Assembly: GCA_965267435.1 (NCBI GenBank)
Contig: OZ253960.1
Coordinates: forward strand, 62,001-126,000
DNA length: 64,000 nt
Direction of reading: 5' to 3'
Origin: JAWPMT01 sp965267435
GTDB lineage: Bacteria > Bacteroidota > Bacteroidia > Cytophagales > Cyclobacteriaceae
In this document: one piece after another, positions 1-8,073 of the stretch
How positions within the stretch are numbered: position 1 is the stretch's first letter
Layout: the number at the start of each line of letters is the position of its first letter
Translations under genes and position numbers: made by a program
Notes under the pieces: model-generated
The model's input: only the letters and a program-made list of their open reading frames with translations
Told to the model about the DNA's origin: nothing
The model's database searches: none

Positions 1-638
1 ATGCCGATATCCATGAAATCGTGGGTCTCGATGATCAGGTCGCAATGTCTGAGATTGTCTATGTTGGTGGAATTGAACAGGTTGATTTCGAACCCTTCGC
101 AGTCGCAGATGATCAGACTCTTTTTTTCGAAGTCATAGTTCCCAAGAAGTTCAGAGGTGCACTCGGCTTTCACCTTGACACGATCCTTCACACCATTCAA
201 CTCTGCCATTTCTGCGCAAAGTGCTCGTGCCTTTTCATCCGTGTCAAAGGCGACAACCGTGGATGCGGGGCAACGCTGCGCAAGACCAATCGCATAGTAC
301 CCCTCGGCGCAGCCAATATCAAGGATTTGGGAATAGTCGCCTCTGGTCATCTCCGCAAGTACCGGATGGAGCTCAGACTCATAGGAGCCCAGTAGCTTGG
401 GAAACAATGCACTTGCTACTGAATCGTATCGAGGGTATTGTAAACCCTTGAAGGGTCCATGCAGCACTGTCAGGGACTCAAAATGCTGGTGATACCTTTC
501 AGTCTGCCTTTTGTCCTTCTCATGGCCAAGGCGCGCATTGATCAATACCAGACCAGCCGTCGAAAACGGCTTCAGCAACTTCCAAAGTAGATCGCTGGCA
601 GCCAGCCAGTGGAGGAACTTGATGACGGTACGCTTCAT
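1..638 (-). CDS. Class I SAM-dependent methyltransferase, 3' part cut by window start
   Basis: The first 212 residues are visible and the reading frame runs off the left edge without a stop. Residues about 105-120 read ILDIGCAEGYYAIGLA, the glycine-rich SAM-binding motif I, followed about 12 residues later by an acidic VVAFDTDE motif and then IICDCEGFEINLF. This is the Rossmann methyltransferase pattern, with an FkbM-like look. The substrate is unknown. The ATG at 636-638 is preceded in frame by a stop two codons upstream, so the start is well bounded. The N-terminal 30 residues are hydrophobic-basic and may be membrane-associated. The upstream region is a repeat array with no gene. Confidence 0.8.
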   Translation of the reverse strand, partial: MKRTVIKFLHWLAASDLLWKLLKPFSTAGLVLINARLGHEKDKRQTERYHQHFESLTVLHGPFKGLQYPRYDSVASALFPKLLGSYESELHPVLAEMTRGDYSQILDIGCAEGYYAIGLAQRCPASTVVAFDTDEKARALCAEMAELNGVKDRVKVKAECTSELLGNYDFEKKSLIICDCEGFEINLFNSTNIDNLRHCDLIIETHDFMDIG

Positions 639-760
639 GAACTACAAATAAGCGCATTTTCATCCATCCTTCTCCATAGATTACAGTGTTCACCTTATTT
701 CTGATGTCTTCCGAAGACACCCTCTCTGTGCCCCTGTGCATTCCCATTTCCAATAATCGA

Positions 761-1571
761 GGATCCACTCCCCTCCCGGGAGGGGTGCAGGAGTGGGTAA
801 AGCTCATCTCCCTTTTATTACATCCTGATCAGCGTATCGACTAAATGCCCTTTTGCAGGACTTACCTACTCCCCTTAACAAAAGGGGCGGTGGGGCGTAA
901 CCTCAATTTTCACTACCCTGGTATGTGATGCAGGAATCTGAATTGTGGATAGACAGAGAGATTCCTGTATCGCAGTCCTTTTCTCTCAAGGGATTTCGAT
1001 TTCTCAAGCTCACAGGAATGACGTTCTTATGTGAAGATTCCTCTCAATTCCACTACGATCGGTCTGTGTGCCACAGACCGAGGACACAGGACACGGCGTC
1101 CTATTAAAGAGGATCCACTCCCCTCCTGGGAGGGGTGCAGGGGTGGGTAAACTCATCTCCCTTTTATTACATCCTGATCAGCATATCGACTAAATGCCCT
1201 TTTGCAGGACTTACCTACTCCCCTTAACAAAAGGGGCGGTGGGGCGTAACCTCAATTTTCACTACCCTGGCATGTGATGCAGGAATCTAAATTGTGGATA
1301 GACAGAGAGATTCCTGTATCGCAGTCCTTTTCTCTCAAGGGACTTCGATTTCTCAAGCTCACAGGAATGACGTTCTTATGTGAGAATTCCTCTCAATTCC
1401 ACTGCGATCGGTCTGTGTGCCACAGACCGAAGACATAGGACATGCGTCCTATTAAAGAGGGTCCACTCCCGTCCTGGGAGGGGTGCAGGGGTGGGTAAAC
1501 TCATCTCCCTTTTATTACATCCTGATCAGCGTATCGACTAAATGCCCTTTTGCAGGACTTACCTACTCCCC
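761..1571. repeat. Tandem direct repeat, unit about 349 bp, 2.3 copies
   Basis: Unit 1 starts at 761, unit 2 at 1111 and a truncated unit 3 at 1459 that stops at about 1571, so the spacing is 350 and 348 bp. Each begins with a version of GGATCCACTCC. By eye units 1 and 2 differ at only about a dozen or so positions. Each full unit is a mosaic of inverted repeats: CCCCTCC/GGAGGGG at its head, CCCCTT/AAGGGG in the middle, AGGAATCT/AGATTCCT (932-965), ATTCCTGT/ACAGGAAT (961-1019) and a perfect 9-bp stem CGGTCTGTG/CACAGACCG (1060-1080). No protein-coding capacity is evident. Confidence 0.9.
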
Positions 1572-1636
1572 CTTAGCAAAGGGGGCAGGGGGGTTGTAAA
1601 CTTCCCTTAACAAAGGGGGCTGGGGGGTTGTAATAA
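1564..1636. repeat. Two adjacent copies of a C-rich/G-rich short repeat
   Basis: Two roughly 34-bp copies lie head to tail at the truncated end of the 349-bp array: CCCTTAGCAAAGGGGG and CCCTTAACAAAGGGGG, each followed by a G-run and TTGTAA. Each can fold with CCCTT pairing AAGGG. The same kind of motif is embedded inside the 349-bp unit (CCCCTTAACAAAAGGGG). It resembles short dispersed intergenic repeats of bacterial genomes, but no family can be assigned without a search. Confidence 0.7.
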
Positions 1637-1729
1637 CACTCATCTCCATTTCTACAGACCGTGCTAAATCGTTTGTGATCTCCAATCCACCAAAATCACT
1701 TATTTTCCCGCCCGAAATCCAATCAATGT

Positions 1730-2626
1730 ATGATCCCAAAAGCATCTTCCAATCTAGTACTCGCACTGCTGTTCATTCTGACACTGCCTGTCAGCATCAG
1801 TGCGCAGAGTTTTGAAACGCATACGTACTTCACCACGGATTCAGTCGATCTCGAACTCGACCTGTTCCTGCCCACTCAGCCAGCGGTCTCTCCAGGAGCA
1901 CTGGTAATATTTGTGCACGGCGGAGGCTTCGTGGGAGGCAGTCGCGACGCGGGCCATGCCATGGGAGAGTACCTGGCCCAAAACAACATTGCAACGGCTA
2001 CGATCACCTACACTTTGCTCATGAAAGGACGTGGCTTTGGGTGTGACGTGCCTACGGCGGACAAGGTCCAGGCCATTCAGGTGGCCGCCAGCCAAACGTG
2101 GGAGGCCACAAGCTTTTTACTCGCGAAAGCGCAGGCACTGCAGATAGATCCAACCCAGATCTTTCTTGCCGGCAGCAGCGCCGGTGCGGAAACGGTCTTG
2201 CATGCAGCATTTTGGGATAGGGAGGAGATGAGGCTCACCGACCACGGCTTACCAGCTGATTTTAAATATGCGGGTGTGATCTCAGGTGCTGGGGCGATTA
2301 TGGATCTCAATCTCATCACTAGGGAAAATGTGATGCCCGTCTTCGCTTTTCATGGGGACGACGATGAGTTGGTTCCCTATGCTACAGCTGCCCATCACTA
2401 CTGCTCTCCCGACTCCCCGGGGTGGTTGATGCTGTTTGGGTCGAAGAGTATAGTCGATCACGTCACGGCCCTTGGCAGTAGCGCACAACTGATATCATTT
2501 GCTGGCGGGAGTCACGGCCACGCAGGTGAGTACTTTTTTGATGAGCAAAACCGTATTGCTTCATTTATAGAACTGGTACTGGGCAGCGCAACCTTCACAG
2601 CGACTGAGACGCGACCGGGAGAGTAG
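1730..2626 (+). CDS. Secreted alpha/beta-hydrolase (esterase/lipase-like)
   Basis: A 298-aa protein with a Sec signal peptide (hydrophobic 9-23, cleavage near SAQ). The alpha/beta-hydrolase parts are in order: oxyanion-loop HGGGFVGG at 63-70, nucleophile elbow GSSAG with Ser150, an acidic HGDDDE segment around 208-213 that should supply Asp, and His262 in GGSHGH. This is the arrangement of the hormone-sensitive-lipase/BD-FAE type esterases, which hydrolyse carboxyl esters in the periplasm or outside the cell. The substrate cannot be read from the sequence. It is 36 bases upstream of the next methyltransferase and may share its transcript. Confidence 0.85.
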   Translation: MIPKASSNLVLALLFILTLPVSISAQSFETHTYFTTDSVDLELDLFLPTQPAVSPGALVIFVHGGGFVGGSRDAGHAMGEYLAQNNIATATITYTLLMKGRGFGCDVPTADKVQAIQVAASQTWEATSFLLAKAQALQIDPTQIFLAGSSAGAETVLHAAFWDREEMRLTDHGLPADFKYAGVISGAGAIMDLNLITRENVMPVFAFHGDDDELVPYATAAHHYCSPDSPGWLMLFGSKSIVDHVTALGSSAQLISFAGGSHGHAGEYFFDEQNRIASFIELVLGSATFTATETRPGE

Positions 2627-2662
2627 GTACAGTGGAATTATGAGGGGGATCAACTAGGAACC

Positions 2663-3550
2663 ATGAATATCAGAAAAAACTGCCCACTCTGCGACAGCGG
2701 AGATATTCGGCCTTTTGCGATGCGGTATCAGCCAGAAGCTCCTCATTTGTCAAGAACAAAGTGCGGATCCTGCGGGCTGGTATTTGCTAATCCGATGGCG
2801 GAGCCTGATGAGCTCGTGGAGTTTTACCAGAACTACTACGACAAGGGCAACTTCGAGCTATTTGGCTACAAGGACATGCACGAGAAGAAGTTTCAGGCCT
2901 ATCGTGACATGGACGAGTCTTCACTGCAGGGTGCGTTTCGTTATGCACTGAAGTACAAGGACCAGGGTAACTTCCTCGACATTGGCTGCGGACTGGGCGA
3001 ACCGTTATTCCTGGCAAGTATGAATGGCTTCAAAGTATTTGGTACAGAGTACGACCAGGATGCCATTGACTTCCTCTCGGGGCACCTGCCCGACGTCACA
3101 CTCCATAAGGGAGACCTCCAAACGGCGCCTTTCAAAAAGGAGTCCTTTGATTTCATTCGCTTTTGGCATGTGATCGAGCACCTGACGGACCCTCGGGTGT
3201 ATGTGAAGGCCATCAGGCCCCTGTTGAAGGAGGACGGTGTGCTGATGATAGGTACGCCAGAGATTGGCAATTTGGGTCATCGCCTGTACAGGTTCCTGAG
3301 GTTCTTTACGCATCGTATCCCCGGTATTATTGATGGGATGGAACACACGGTACTCTTTAATAAGCAGACCCTGGCGAGGTTGCTGACGGAGGAAGGGTTC
3401 GAAGTCATAGAGCATCGGGCCGAAGCGGACAAAGAGAACTACAAAGAGCTTTTGTTTGGAGACCTACCCCTCAAGAAGAAGCTCGTAAGGGTGCTACAAT
3501 CTATCTTCCGAGTGAATCAGGTACTGTATGCCAGGAAGGCAGCCGAATAG
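2663..3550 (+). CDS. Zinc-ribbon class I SAM methyltransferase
   Basis: 295 aa. A zinc-ribbon-like pair CPLC (Cys7, Cys10) and CGSC (Cys34, Cys37) opens the protein, followed by a Methyltransf_23-type domain with motif I FLDIGCGLGE at 104-113 and the later WHVIEHLTDP segment typical of the UbiE/COQ5-like superfamily. Such proteins often methylate sugars, lipids or small aromatic substrates. No specific substrate is supported here. The ATG follows ACTAGGAACC, a modest ribosome-binding sequence. It has no obvious functional link with the esterase other than strand and proximity. Confidence 0.85.
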   Translation: MNIRKNCPLCDSGDIRPFAMRYQPEAPHLSRTKCGSCGLVFANPMAEPDELVEFYQNYYDKGNFELFGYKDMHEKKFQAYRDMDESSLQGAFRYALKYKDQGNFLDIGCGLGEPLFLASMNGFKVFGTEYDQDAIDFLSGHLPDVTLHKGDLQTAPFKKESFDFIRFWHVIEHLTDPRVYVKAIRPLLKEDGVLMIGTPEIGNLGHRLYRFLRFFTHRIPGIIDGMEHTVLFNKQTLARLLTEEGFEVIEHRAEADKENYKELLFGDLPLKKKLVRVLQSIFRVNQVLYARKAAE

Positions 3551-3618
3551 ACTTGCGTAACCTGCGATTCAGCGTATTTACTATTTTGTATGACCCTATG
3601 ATACGAGCTTTATAAGCT

Positions 3619-4620
3619 GTGAGAGTTGTCACTTTTTTTCTTGCGTGGATGGTATTCATGCCCGGGGCAGTGAAGTCGCAGGGCCCGCGGAATGCCCATT
3701 CCATGGTCTTCCACCAGGGGGATGAGCGCATCTACCTCTTCGGCGGAGCCACCGAAAAAGCGGTGAAGAATGATCTGTGGTTCTTCGATGAGGGCAAATG
3801 GCAACCGCGTGATACCGAGGCAGGTCCCTCAGCCCGAACGTTCGCCGCGATGGTCTACGACGAAGGGAATAACCGGATTGTGCTTTTTGGAGGGAGCCGC
3901 GCGCTGTTTGGCACAGCCCCGGATCCGGACAATCTCCTTGGGGATACCTGGCAATTCCAAAATGGATATTGGCGGCAATTGGAACCCGCACATTCGCCAT
4001 CCCCGAGGGCGGAAGCGAGCCTGGCGTACGACCCCAAAAGACAACGACTGGTCCTTTTTGGCGGGTACTTCATAGATGCGGATGGAGGTTACAAGAAGTT
4101 GGGGGATACATGGGAGTACGATGGAGAAGACTGGCGGCAAGTGTCGGCGGATGGGCCTTCTCCCAGACATGGCGTAGCACTATGGTATGATACAACAAGT
4201 GCCAGTACTCTGCTCTTTGGTGGCAGCACTGAAGATCGCCAATATGGCAAGAAGGCAGGGGAGACGTGGACATGGGATGGCGAGATTTGGCAGAAGTTGG
4301 AGGTAGAACAACCACCGGGTATTTTCAATGCTGCGATCGCCCCTACACCAGAGGGCATCCTCCGGTTCGGCGGCTGGAATGGTAAATCGAGGACGGATGA
4401 AACCTGGCTATTTACCGAAGCGCTTTGGACAGAGCTCGAGACCACCGCAGCACCTTCGCCCAGGAACCATAGCTCGATGGTGTTCGACGGCGTCCGCGTC
4501 ATTTTGTATGGTGGTCACGATGGCCGAAATGTCTTTGGAGATACGTGGAGTTGGCAGGATGGAAAATGGCAATTGCTCATAGAGGGGCCATCAATGCCTC
4601 GCGTGAAGAACGGTCATTGA
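3619..4620 (+). CDS. Secreted kelch-repeat beta-propeller protein
   Basis: 333 aa beginning with GTG, an N-terminal signal peptide (VTFFLAWMVFMPGAVKSQG) and six FGG/YGG-type kelch motifs: RIYLFGGA, RIVLFGGS, RLVLFGGY, TLLFGGS, ILRFGGW and VILYGGH. Each is followed by a DTW or ETW segment. Six motifs fit a six-bladed beta-propeller. It lacks a T9SS sorting domain and a lipobox, so a periplasmic or secreted binding role is inferred; no catalytic residues are recognisable. The start was chosen because it gives the signal peptide and no upstream ATG is in frame nearby. Confidence 0.8.
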   Translation: MRVVTFFLAWMVFMPGAVKSQGPRNAHSMVFHQGDERIYLFGGATEKAVKNDLWFFDEGKWQPRDTEAGPSARTFAAMVYDEGNNRIVLFGGSRALFGTAPDPDNLLGDTWQFQNGYWRQLEPAHSPSPRAEASLAYDPKRQRLVLFGGYFIDADGGYKKLGDTWEYDGEDWRQVSADGPSPRHGVALWYDTTSASTLLFGGSTEDRQYGKKAGETWTWDGEIWQKLEVEQPPGIFNAAIAPTPEGILRFGGWNGKSRTDETWLFTEALWTELETTAAPSPRNHSSMVFDGVRVILYGGHDGRNVFGDTWSWQDGKWQLLIEGPSMPRVKNGH

Positions 4621-4710
4621 AGTCGCTCTTCGCAATGACTCCGAGAACCTTCGAAGCCAACGTGTCCACCGTGCTCCTGCGAAAGTGGAGAAATTCACTC
4701 TTTTGAATAT

Positions 4711-4780
4711 TCAACTTCTCAACTCATCAACCTATCAACTCCTCCACTTCTCAACTCCTCAACCTATTAACTCCACAACT
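4711..4780. repeat. Degenerate TCAACT/TCAACC minisatellite
   Basis: About 70 bases of near-repeats such as TCAACTTC, TCAACTCA, TCAACC, TCAACTCC and TCAACTCCTC with irregular 6-20 base spacing. The strand is almost purine-free in G. It looks like slippage-derived simple-sequence DNA. Confidence 0.6.
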
Positions 4781-4791
4781 ATCTAGCTAAT

Positions 4792-4837
4792 CGCCGTCAG
4801 AGATTGCCGCGTCGCTGAGCTTCTCGCAATGACGGCG
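4792..4837. repeat. Inverted repeat, GTCATTGCGAG-type dispersed element
   Basis: CGCCGTCA at 4792-4799 pairs perfectly with TGACGGCG at 4830-4837. The interior, read on the minus strand, begins GTCATTGCGAGAAGC and ends GGCAATCTC, a pattern I recognise from dispersed intergenic repeats in many bacterial genomes. A degenerate relative (GTCATTGAAG...CGCAATGAC) lies just after the kelch stop at about 4612-4640. Confidence 0.7.
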
Positions 4838-4921
4838 ATGGCTTAGGGATAGAGTCATTGTCTGAGCCGACACAGGCCTGCGGACAGGGTAGCGGGGTGG
4901 AAGGCGAGTGACGATAGCCCG

Positions 4922-4987
4922 CCCGTGAAGTGAGACTGGTGCCAACTTTCTGTTTTTCAGTCGGATGGCGTGTCTCTACTTCACGGG
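4922..4987. repeat. Long inverted repeat downstream of bcp
   Basis: CCCGTGAAGT at 4922-4931 pairs perfectly with ACTTCACGGG at 4978-4987. The pairing continues inward as GAGAC/GTCTC with one bulged base, giving 15-bp arms around a 35-base interior. It sits 17 bases past the bcp stop but has no T-tract on either strand, so a terminator role is uncertain. It may instead be a mobile palindromic element. Confidence 0.75.
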
Positions 4988-5004
4988 AAGCCCCCAAAAT
5001 CTTC

Positions 5005-5457
5005 TTATCCTATGATCTGGGCTGTGTGATCCTTCGTTTTCACCTTCTCGATGACCTCGCTGATCTTGCCCTCTTCATCGATGACGAATGTCGTACGTAG
5101 CGTGCCCATGTAGCTCTTGCCGTACATTTTCTTTTCGCCCCAGGTGCCGTAGAGATTGTGGATCGTGTGGTCGGTATCGGCGAGCAATGAGAAGGGTAGC
5201 TGCTGCTTGGCGATGAACTTCTGGTGTGAGGCCTCGCTGTCCTGGCTGACGCCGAAGATTTCGTACCCCTGCTTTTGCAGTTGCTCGTAGTTGTCGCGAA
5301 GGTTGCACGCTTGCGCCGTGCATCCGGGAGTTTGATCCTTGGGGTAGAAGTAGAGGACGACTTTTTTGCCTTTGTAGTCTGAAAGCTTCACGGTATTGCC
5401 ATCCTGGTCCTTCCCTTCGAAGGCTGGGGCGGGATCACCTGGTTTGAGTGTAATCAT
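5005..5457 (-). CDS. bcp: Thiol peroxidase, thioredoxin-dependent (Bcp/PrxQ type)
   Basis: 150 aa, the usual length of the family. It reduces hydrogen peroxide and organic hydroperoxides using thioredoxin. The peroxidatic site TPGCTAQAC carries Cys46 and the resolving Cys51 five residues later, the hallmark of the atypical 2-Cys Bcp/PrxQ group. The AhpC/TSA segment VVLYFYPKDQ precedes it. There is no signal peptide, so it is cytoplasmic. Its ATG overlaps the stop of the upstream M23 peptidase by four bases (ATGA), so the two are translationally coupled. Confidence 0.93.
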   Translation of the reverse strand: MITLKPGDPAPAFEGKDQDGNTVKLSDYKGKKVVLYFYPKDQTPGCTAQACNLRDNYEQLQKQGYEIFGVSQDSEASHQKFIAKQQLPFSLLADTDHTIHNLYGTWGEKKMYGKSYMGTLRTTFVIDEEGKISEVIEKVKTKDHTAQIIG

Positions 5458-7337
5458 GAATTGGATATAGTTTTCTGATAAATGCGTTTGTTGCCGGCGT
5501 TGTCGGTAACTTCCAGTATAAACTCTCCATCAAAAGACTTGTTCGGTTCATCAGCACTTTCGAGGCGGCTACGTTTGGCGTCATATTTCAGCAACAGCCA
5601 TGCACCATTGAGAGTAGCCCGGTAGGTCTCCACCCCTGAGAGGTCGTCGCCGATGCGAAATATGAGTTTTTCCTGGTCCAGACGGATGACACGAATCTCG
5701 GGGGGAGTGGTGTCCTCTTTGATCGTGTAGGTGCCCAGGTCGCGCGTGCGGATCTTTATGGTGCCTTGATCCCATTCACCCCCCTGGAAGGCGTAGTTGC
5801 GACCCGCCTTGGCATAGACATGGGCCTTTTCTGAATACGTGCCGGTGGGGCGCAGTGTGAGGTCGACGTTTTGTCGGAAAGCTGTCTGGCGGTTGTAAAA
5901 ACGGAAGATCTCTTCGGAGAGGGTTTCCTCCTTTTCGAATCTCAGGTAAAGTGTGTCGAAGAGATCCCGTCGCCCAAAGGAGAGGTTGATGTCAGGTGTG
6001 AAGAATTGAAATTCCTGACCCGCAGGGATCATGGCCTGAAAGTTTGTCTGGATCTTGCGATCTCCGGTGAAAAGTGTATCGGGTAGTCCGGCCCGCAGGT
6101 CCCACGTGAAGTAGCTACTGCTACTCGTCTGCTGATAAGGATCGAGTGTGTACGCAAGGCCATTGGCATCCACCGTGATTGTCGGCGACGGTGACTGGAC
6201 ATGTAGGTAGTTGCCGATGACATCAAAGTCTCTGATCTCTGGTGTGATAGGATACTGTATGGTCTGCTGATTGACCGTCTTGGCAAAGGTGGCGACGTTT
6301 TCGTACGAGTCAATGAGCCTGATCTCCAGGTCGCGCGCCTCTTCCCCAAAAACGAGTCCCTCATTGGTGACAGGGTAAAAGTCCAGTTCGTTGCCTTCGT
6401 CACGATAGAGCTTGTTGAATTTTCTGCGCTTCGTAACATAGGTGGGGTAGTCCATGTGCACGATGATATTGCGCATCTTGGAGTAGGAGATTTCGGATTT
6501 CTTCTGATGGAAAACTGTGTCACCGTCTACGGTCATAACGATCTCAGGAATGCCATTACGGGCGCTGGATCCATCATGACGATCGAGATACTGCATCTCA
6601 ATGCCGATGCGCCCCTCCAATACGAGGGGTTTCGTCAGGCGATATCCCTCCGGTGTGGGTGTCACACCAAACTCGTACCTCCCAAAGGCGCCATTGACGC
6701 GGGAGTTGCCGTCCAGGCACACAAAGGCCAACCGCTGGAGTGTGGGGCGAATGCGGTCCCTAATTTCGCTGAAGCCAAACTTCAGGGGGTCCAGCACGCG
6801 TTGCTGGGGATCACGGATCTCGAAATGCAGGTGAGGCCCTGAGGAGGATCCCGTGTTTCCAGAGTAACCGATGATTTCGCCCTTTCGGAAAGTAAACTGG
6901 TCTGATCCCGGATACAGGTCGATGAAGTACGCCTCACGCTCGTACTGATTGGCGATCAGGTGACTTTCAAGGTGTGGTGCGAATCGATCGAGGTGAGCGT
7001 ATACCGTGGAGGTACCGTTGGGGTGCCGCATATAGAGTACATGACCATAGCCCCCGGACTGCACCCTCATTCTGGCAATGTAACCATCAGCGGCGGCGTA
7101 AACCGGAAGTCCCACACGGCCACCAGTACGTATGTCGATGCCACCGTGGAAGTGCGTACCGCGCATCTCGCCCATCGTCCCGGCCAGGTAATTGGTCACA
7201 CCGGGATTGACTGGAAACATATAGTAATCCTCAGTCGTGAAGGACTGCCCATAGGCCTCCACCGAAATGATCCACAATACGCCGAGAAAATATTTGAAAT
7301 GTGACACTAGCTGGTGTGTCATCCTTCTTACGCTCAT
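5454..7337 (-). CDS. M23 (LytM-type) metallopeptidase domain protein
   Basis: 627 aa from the chosen ATG. A signal peptide (FLGVLWIISVEAYGQS) is followed at once by an M23 domain with zinc ligands in HFHGGIDIR (His64, Asp68) and HLHFEI (His169, His171). Known family members cleave peptidoglycan peptide cross-links or act as non-catalytic activators of amidases; all expected ligands are present. About 430 further residues appear beta-rich, with an Ig-like segment near the C-terminus, and match nothing I can name. A longer start at 7355 is possible, but it would overlap the putative promoter. It is coupled to bcp by a 4-base overlap. Confidence 0.85.
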   Translation of the reverse strand: MSVRRMTHQLVSHFKYFLGVLWIISVEAYGQSFTTEDYYMFPVNPGVTNYLAGTMGEMRGTHFHGGIDIRTGGRVGLPVYAAADGYIARMRVQSGGYGHVLYMRHPNGTSTVYAHLDRFAPHLESHLIANQYEREAYFIDLYPGSDQFTFRKGEIIGYSGNTGSSSGPHLHFEIRDPQQRVLDPLKFGFSEIRDRIRPTLQRLAFVCLDGNSRVNGAFGRYEFGVTPTPEGYRLTKPLVLEGRIGIEMQYLDRHDGSSARNGIPEIVMTVDGDTVFHQKKSEISYSKMRNIIVHMDYPTYVTKRRKFNKLYRDEGNELDFYPVTNEGLVFGEEARDLEIRLIDSYENVATFAKTVNQQTIQYPITPEIRDFDVIGNYLHVQSPSPTITVDANGLAYTLDPYQQTSSSSYFTWDLRAGLPDTLFTGDRKIQTNFQAMIPAGQEFQFFTPDINLSFGRRDLFDTLYLRFEKEETLSEEIFRFYNRQTAFRQNVDLTLRPTGTYSEKAHVYAKAGRNYAFQGGEWDQGTIKIRTRDLGTYTIKEDTTPPEIRVIRLDQEKLIFRIGDDLSGVETYRATLNGAWLLLKYDAKRSRLESADEPNKSFDGEFILEVTDNAGNKRIYQKTISNS

Positions 7338-7370
7338 TTCTATCGAAAGTAACATTTACCGCCTGCAATT

Positions 7371-7384
7371 GAAAACGCGTTTTC
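7371..7384. promoter_or_regulatory. 14-bp perfect palindrome upstream of the M23-bcp pair
   Basis: GAAAACGCGTTTTC is a perfect palindrome 33 bases upstream of the chosen M23 start. On the minus strand its TTTC end sits 19 bases before TACTTTCG, one mismatch each from the Bacteroidota TTTG-N19-TAnnTTTG promoter. The geometry suggests an operator over the -33 box; binding protein unknown. Confidence 0.4.
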
Positions 7385-7455
7385 CCAAAAATTGTGTGAG
7401 CGGGATAATTAATAATGTCAACGGGGGAGGTTCGACGAGACGGCCCTTGCGTGGC

Positions 7456-8064
7456 TTATTTTACCTCAAAATCAAACATCAATTGATCCTCAAGATAACC
7501 CTGGAGTCTGTCGCTGATTTGGACCGGACCGACACCCGCGGGAGTACCCGTGAAGATGATGTCTCCTGTCTTTAGCGTGATGAACTGGGAGATGTATGAT
7601 ATGATCTCATCAATGGTGTAAAGCATCAATGATGTATTGCCTCGCTGCACCTCCTGTCCATTGACCAGTAGCGAGAAGTTCGTGTTCCCGAGGTCGTATG
7701 CCTCTTTGGAAACAAACTTTGAGATCGGTGCTGAGCCATTGAAGCCTTTTGCGAGATCCCAGGGTAGTCCTTTGCTCTTCGCTTTGGCCTGTAGATCCCG
7801 AGCGGTGAAGTCGATGCCAAGGCCAATCTCTGCATAGTACTTGTGAGCAAACTCTGGTGCCACGGACTTGCCCTCCCTGCGGATCTTCACCAATAGTTCC
7901 ACTTCGTGATGGATGTCGTTGGTGTATCCGGGGTAGTAGAAAGGAGCATTGTCACGTAAGAGCGCCGTGTCCGGTTTTTGAAATATCACTGGACTTTCTG
8001 GCCGCTCATTGCCGAGTTCATCAATGTGCGCGGCGTAGTTGCGCCCGATACAAAGGATCTTCAT
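7456..8064 (-). CDS. Fumarylacetoacetate hydrolase family protein
   Basis: 202 aa, the size of the compact YcgM/FAHD1-like acylpyruvate hydrolases. It starts KILCIGRNYAAHI, carries metal-ligand residues in HEVELLVKI (Glu54, Glu56) and GIDFTARDL (Asp85), and then KGFNGSAP, where the family usually has KGFD. The expected activity is metal-dependent C-C bond hydrolysis or decarboxylation of a 2-oxo acid such as oxaloacetate or an acylpyruvate. It follows mtaB by nine bases and is surely cotranscribed with it. The metabolic context is not informative. Confidence 0.87.
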   Translation of the reverse strand: MKILCIGRNYAAHIDELGNERPESPVIFQKPDTALLRDNAPFYYPGYTNDIHHEVELLVKIRREGKSVAPEFAHKYYAEIGLGIDFTARDLQAKAKSKGLPWDLAKGFNGSAPISKFVSKEAYDLGNTNFSLLVNGQEVQRGNTSLMLYTIDEIISYISQFITLKTGDIIFTGTPAGVGPVQISDRLQGYLEDQLMFDFEVK

Positions 8065-8073
8065 TGGGAGTAT

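Larger units (their letters stand above)
639..1729. other. Gene-free 1.1-kb region filled by repeats
   Basis: There is no credible coding sequence between the methyltransferase and the esterase, which are divergently oriented. The short open frames here lie inside repeated, hairpin-rich DNA and have no recognisable protein features. Positions 639-760 should carry the methyltransferase promoter but no convincing box was seen. Positions 761-1571 are a direct-repeat array and 1564-1636 two copies of a CCCTTA-led inverted motif (both listed separately). The last 90 bases are AT-rich. Confidence 0.8.
4621..5004. other. 384-bp intergenic region rich in repeats
   Basis: Located between the kelch gene and the convergent bcp gene. 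It holds a pyrimidine-rich degenerate minisatellite (4711-4780) and two long inverted repeats (4792-4837 and 4922-4987), listed separately. No coding sequence is credible. No classic stem plus T-tract terminator was found for either flanking gene. Confidence 0.75.

Noticed and set aside
21..451. Plus-strand open frames at the left edge
   Set aside because: They are shadows of the minus-strand methyltransferase, which has clear SAM motifs.
520..1107. Short open frames on both strands at and near the 349-bp repeats
   Set aside because: They lie partly over the methyltransferase gene or inside hairpin-rich repeated DNA; translations show no domain or signal.
761..1571. Possible CRISPR array
   Set aside because: Units are about 349 bp and contiguous, with no short repeat-spacer pattern and no cas genes nearby.
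1563..1766. 67-aa minus-strand open frame
   Set aside because: It covers the CCCTTA/AAGGG repeats and overlaps the start of the esterase gene antisense.
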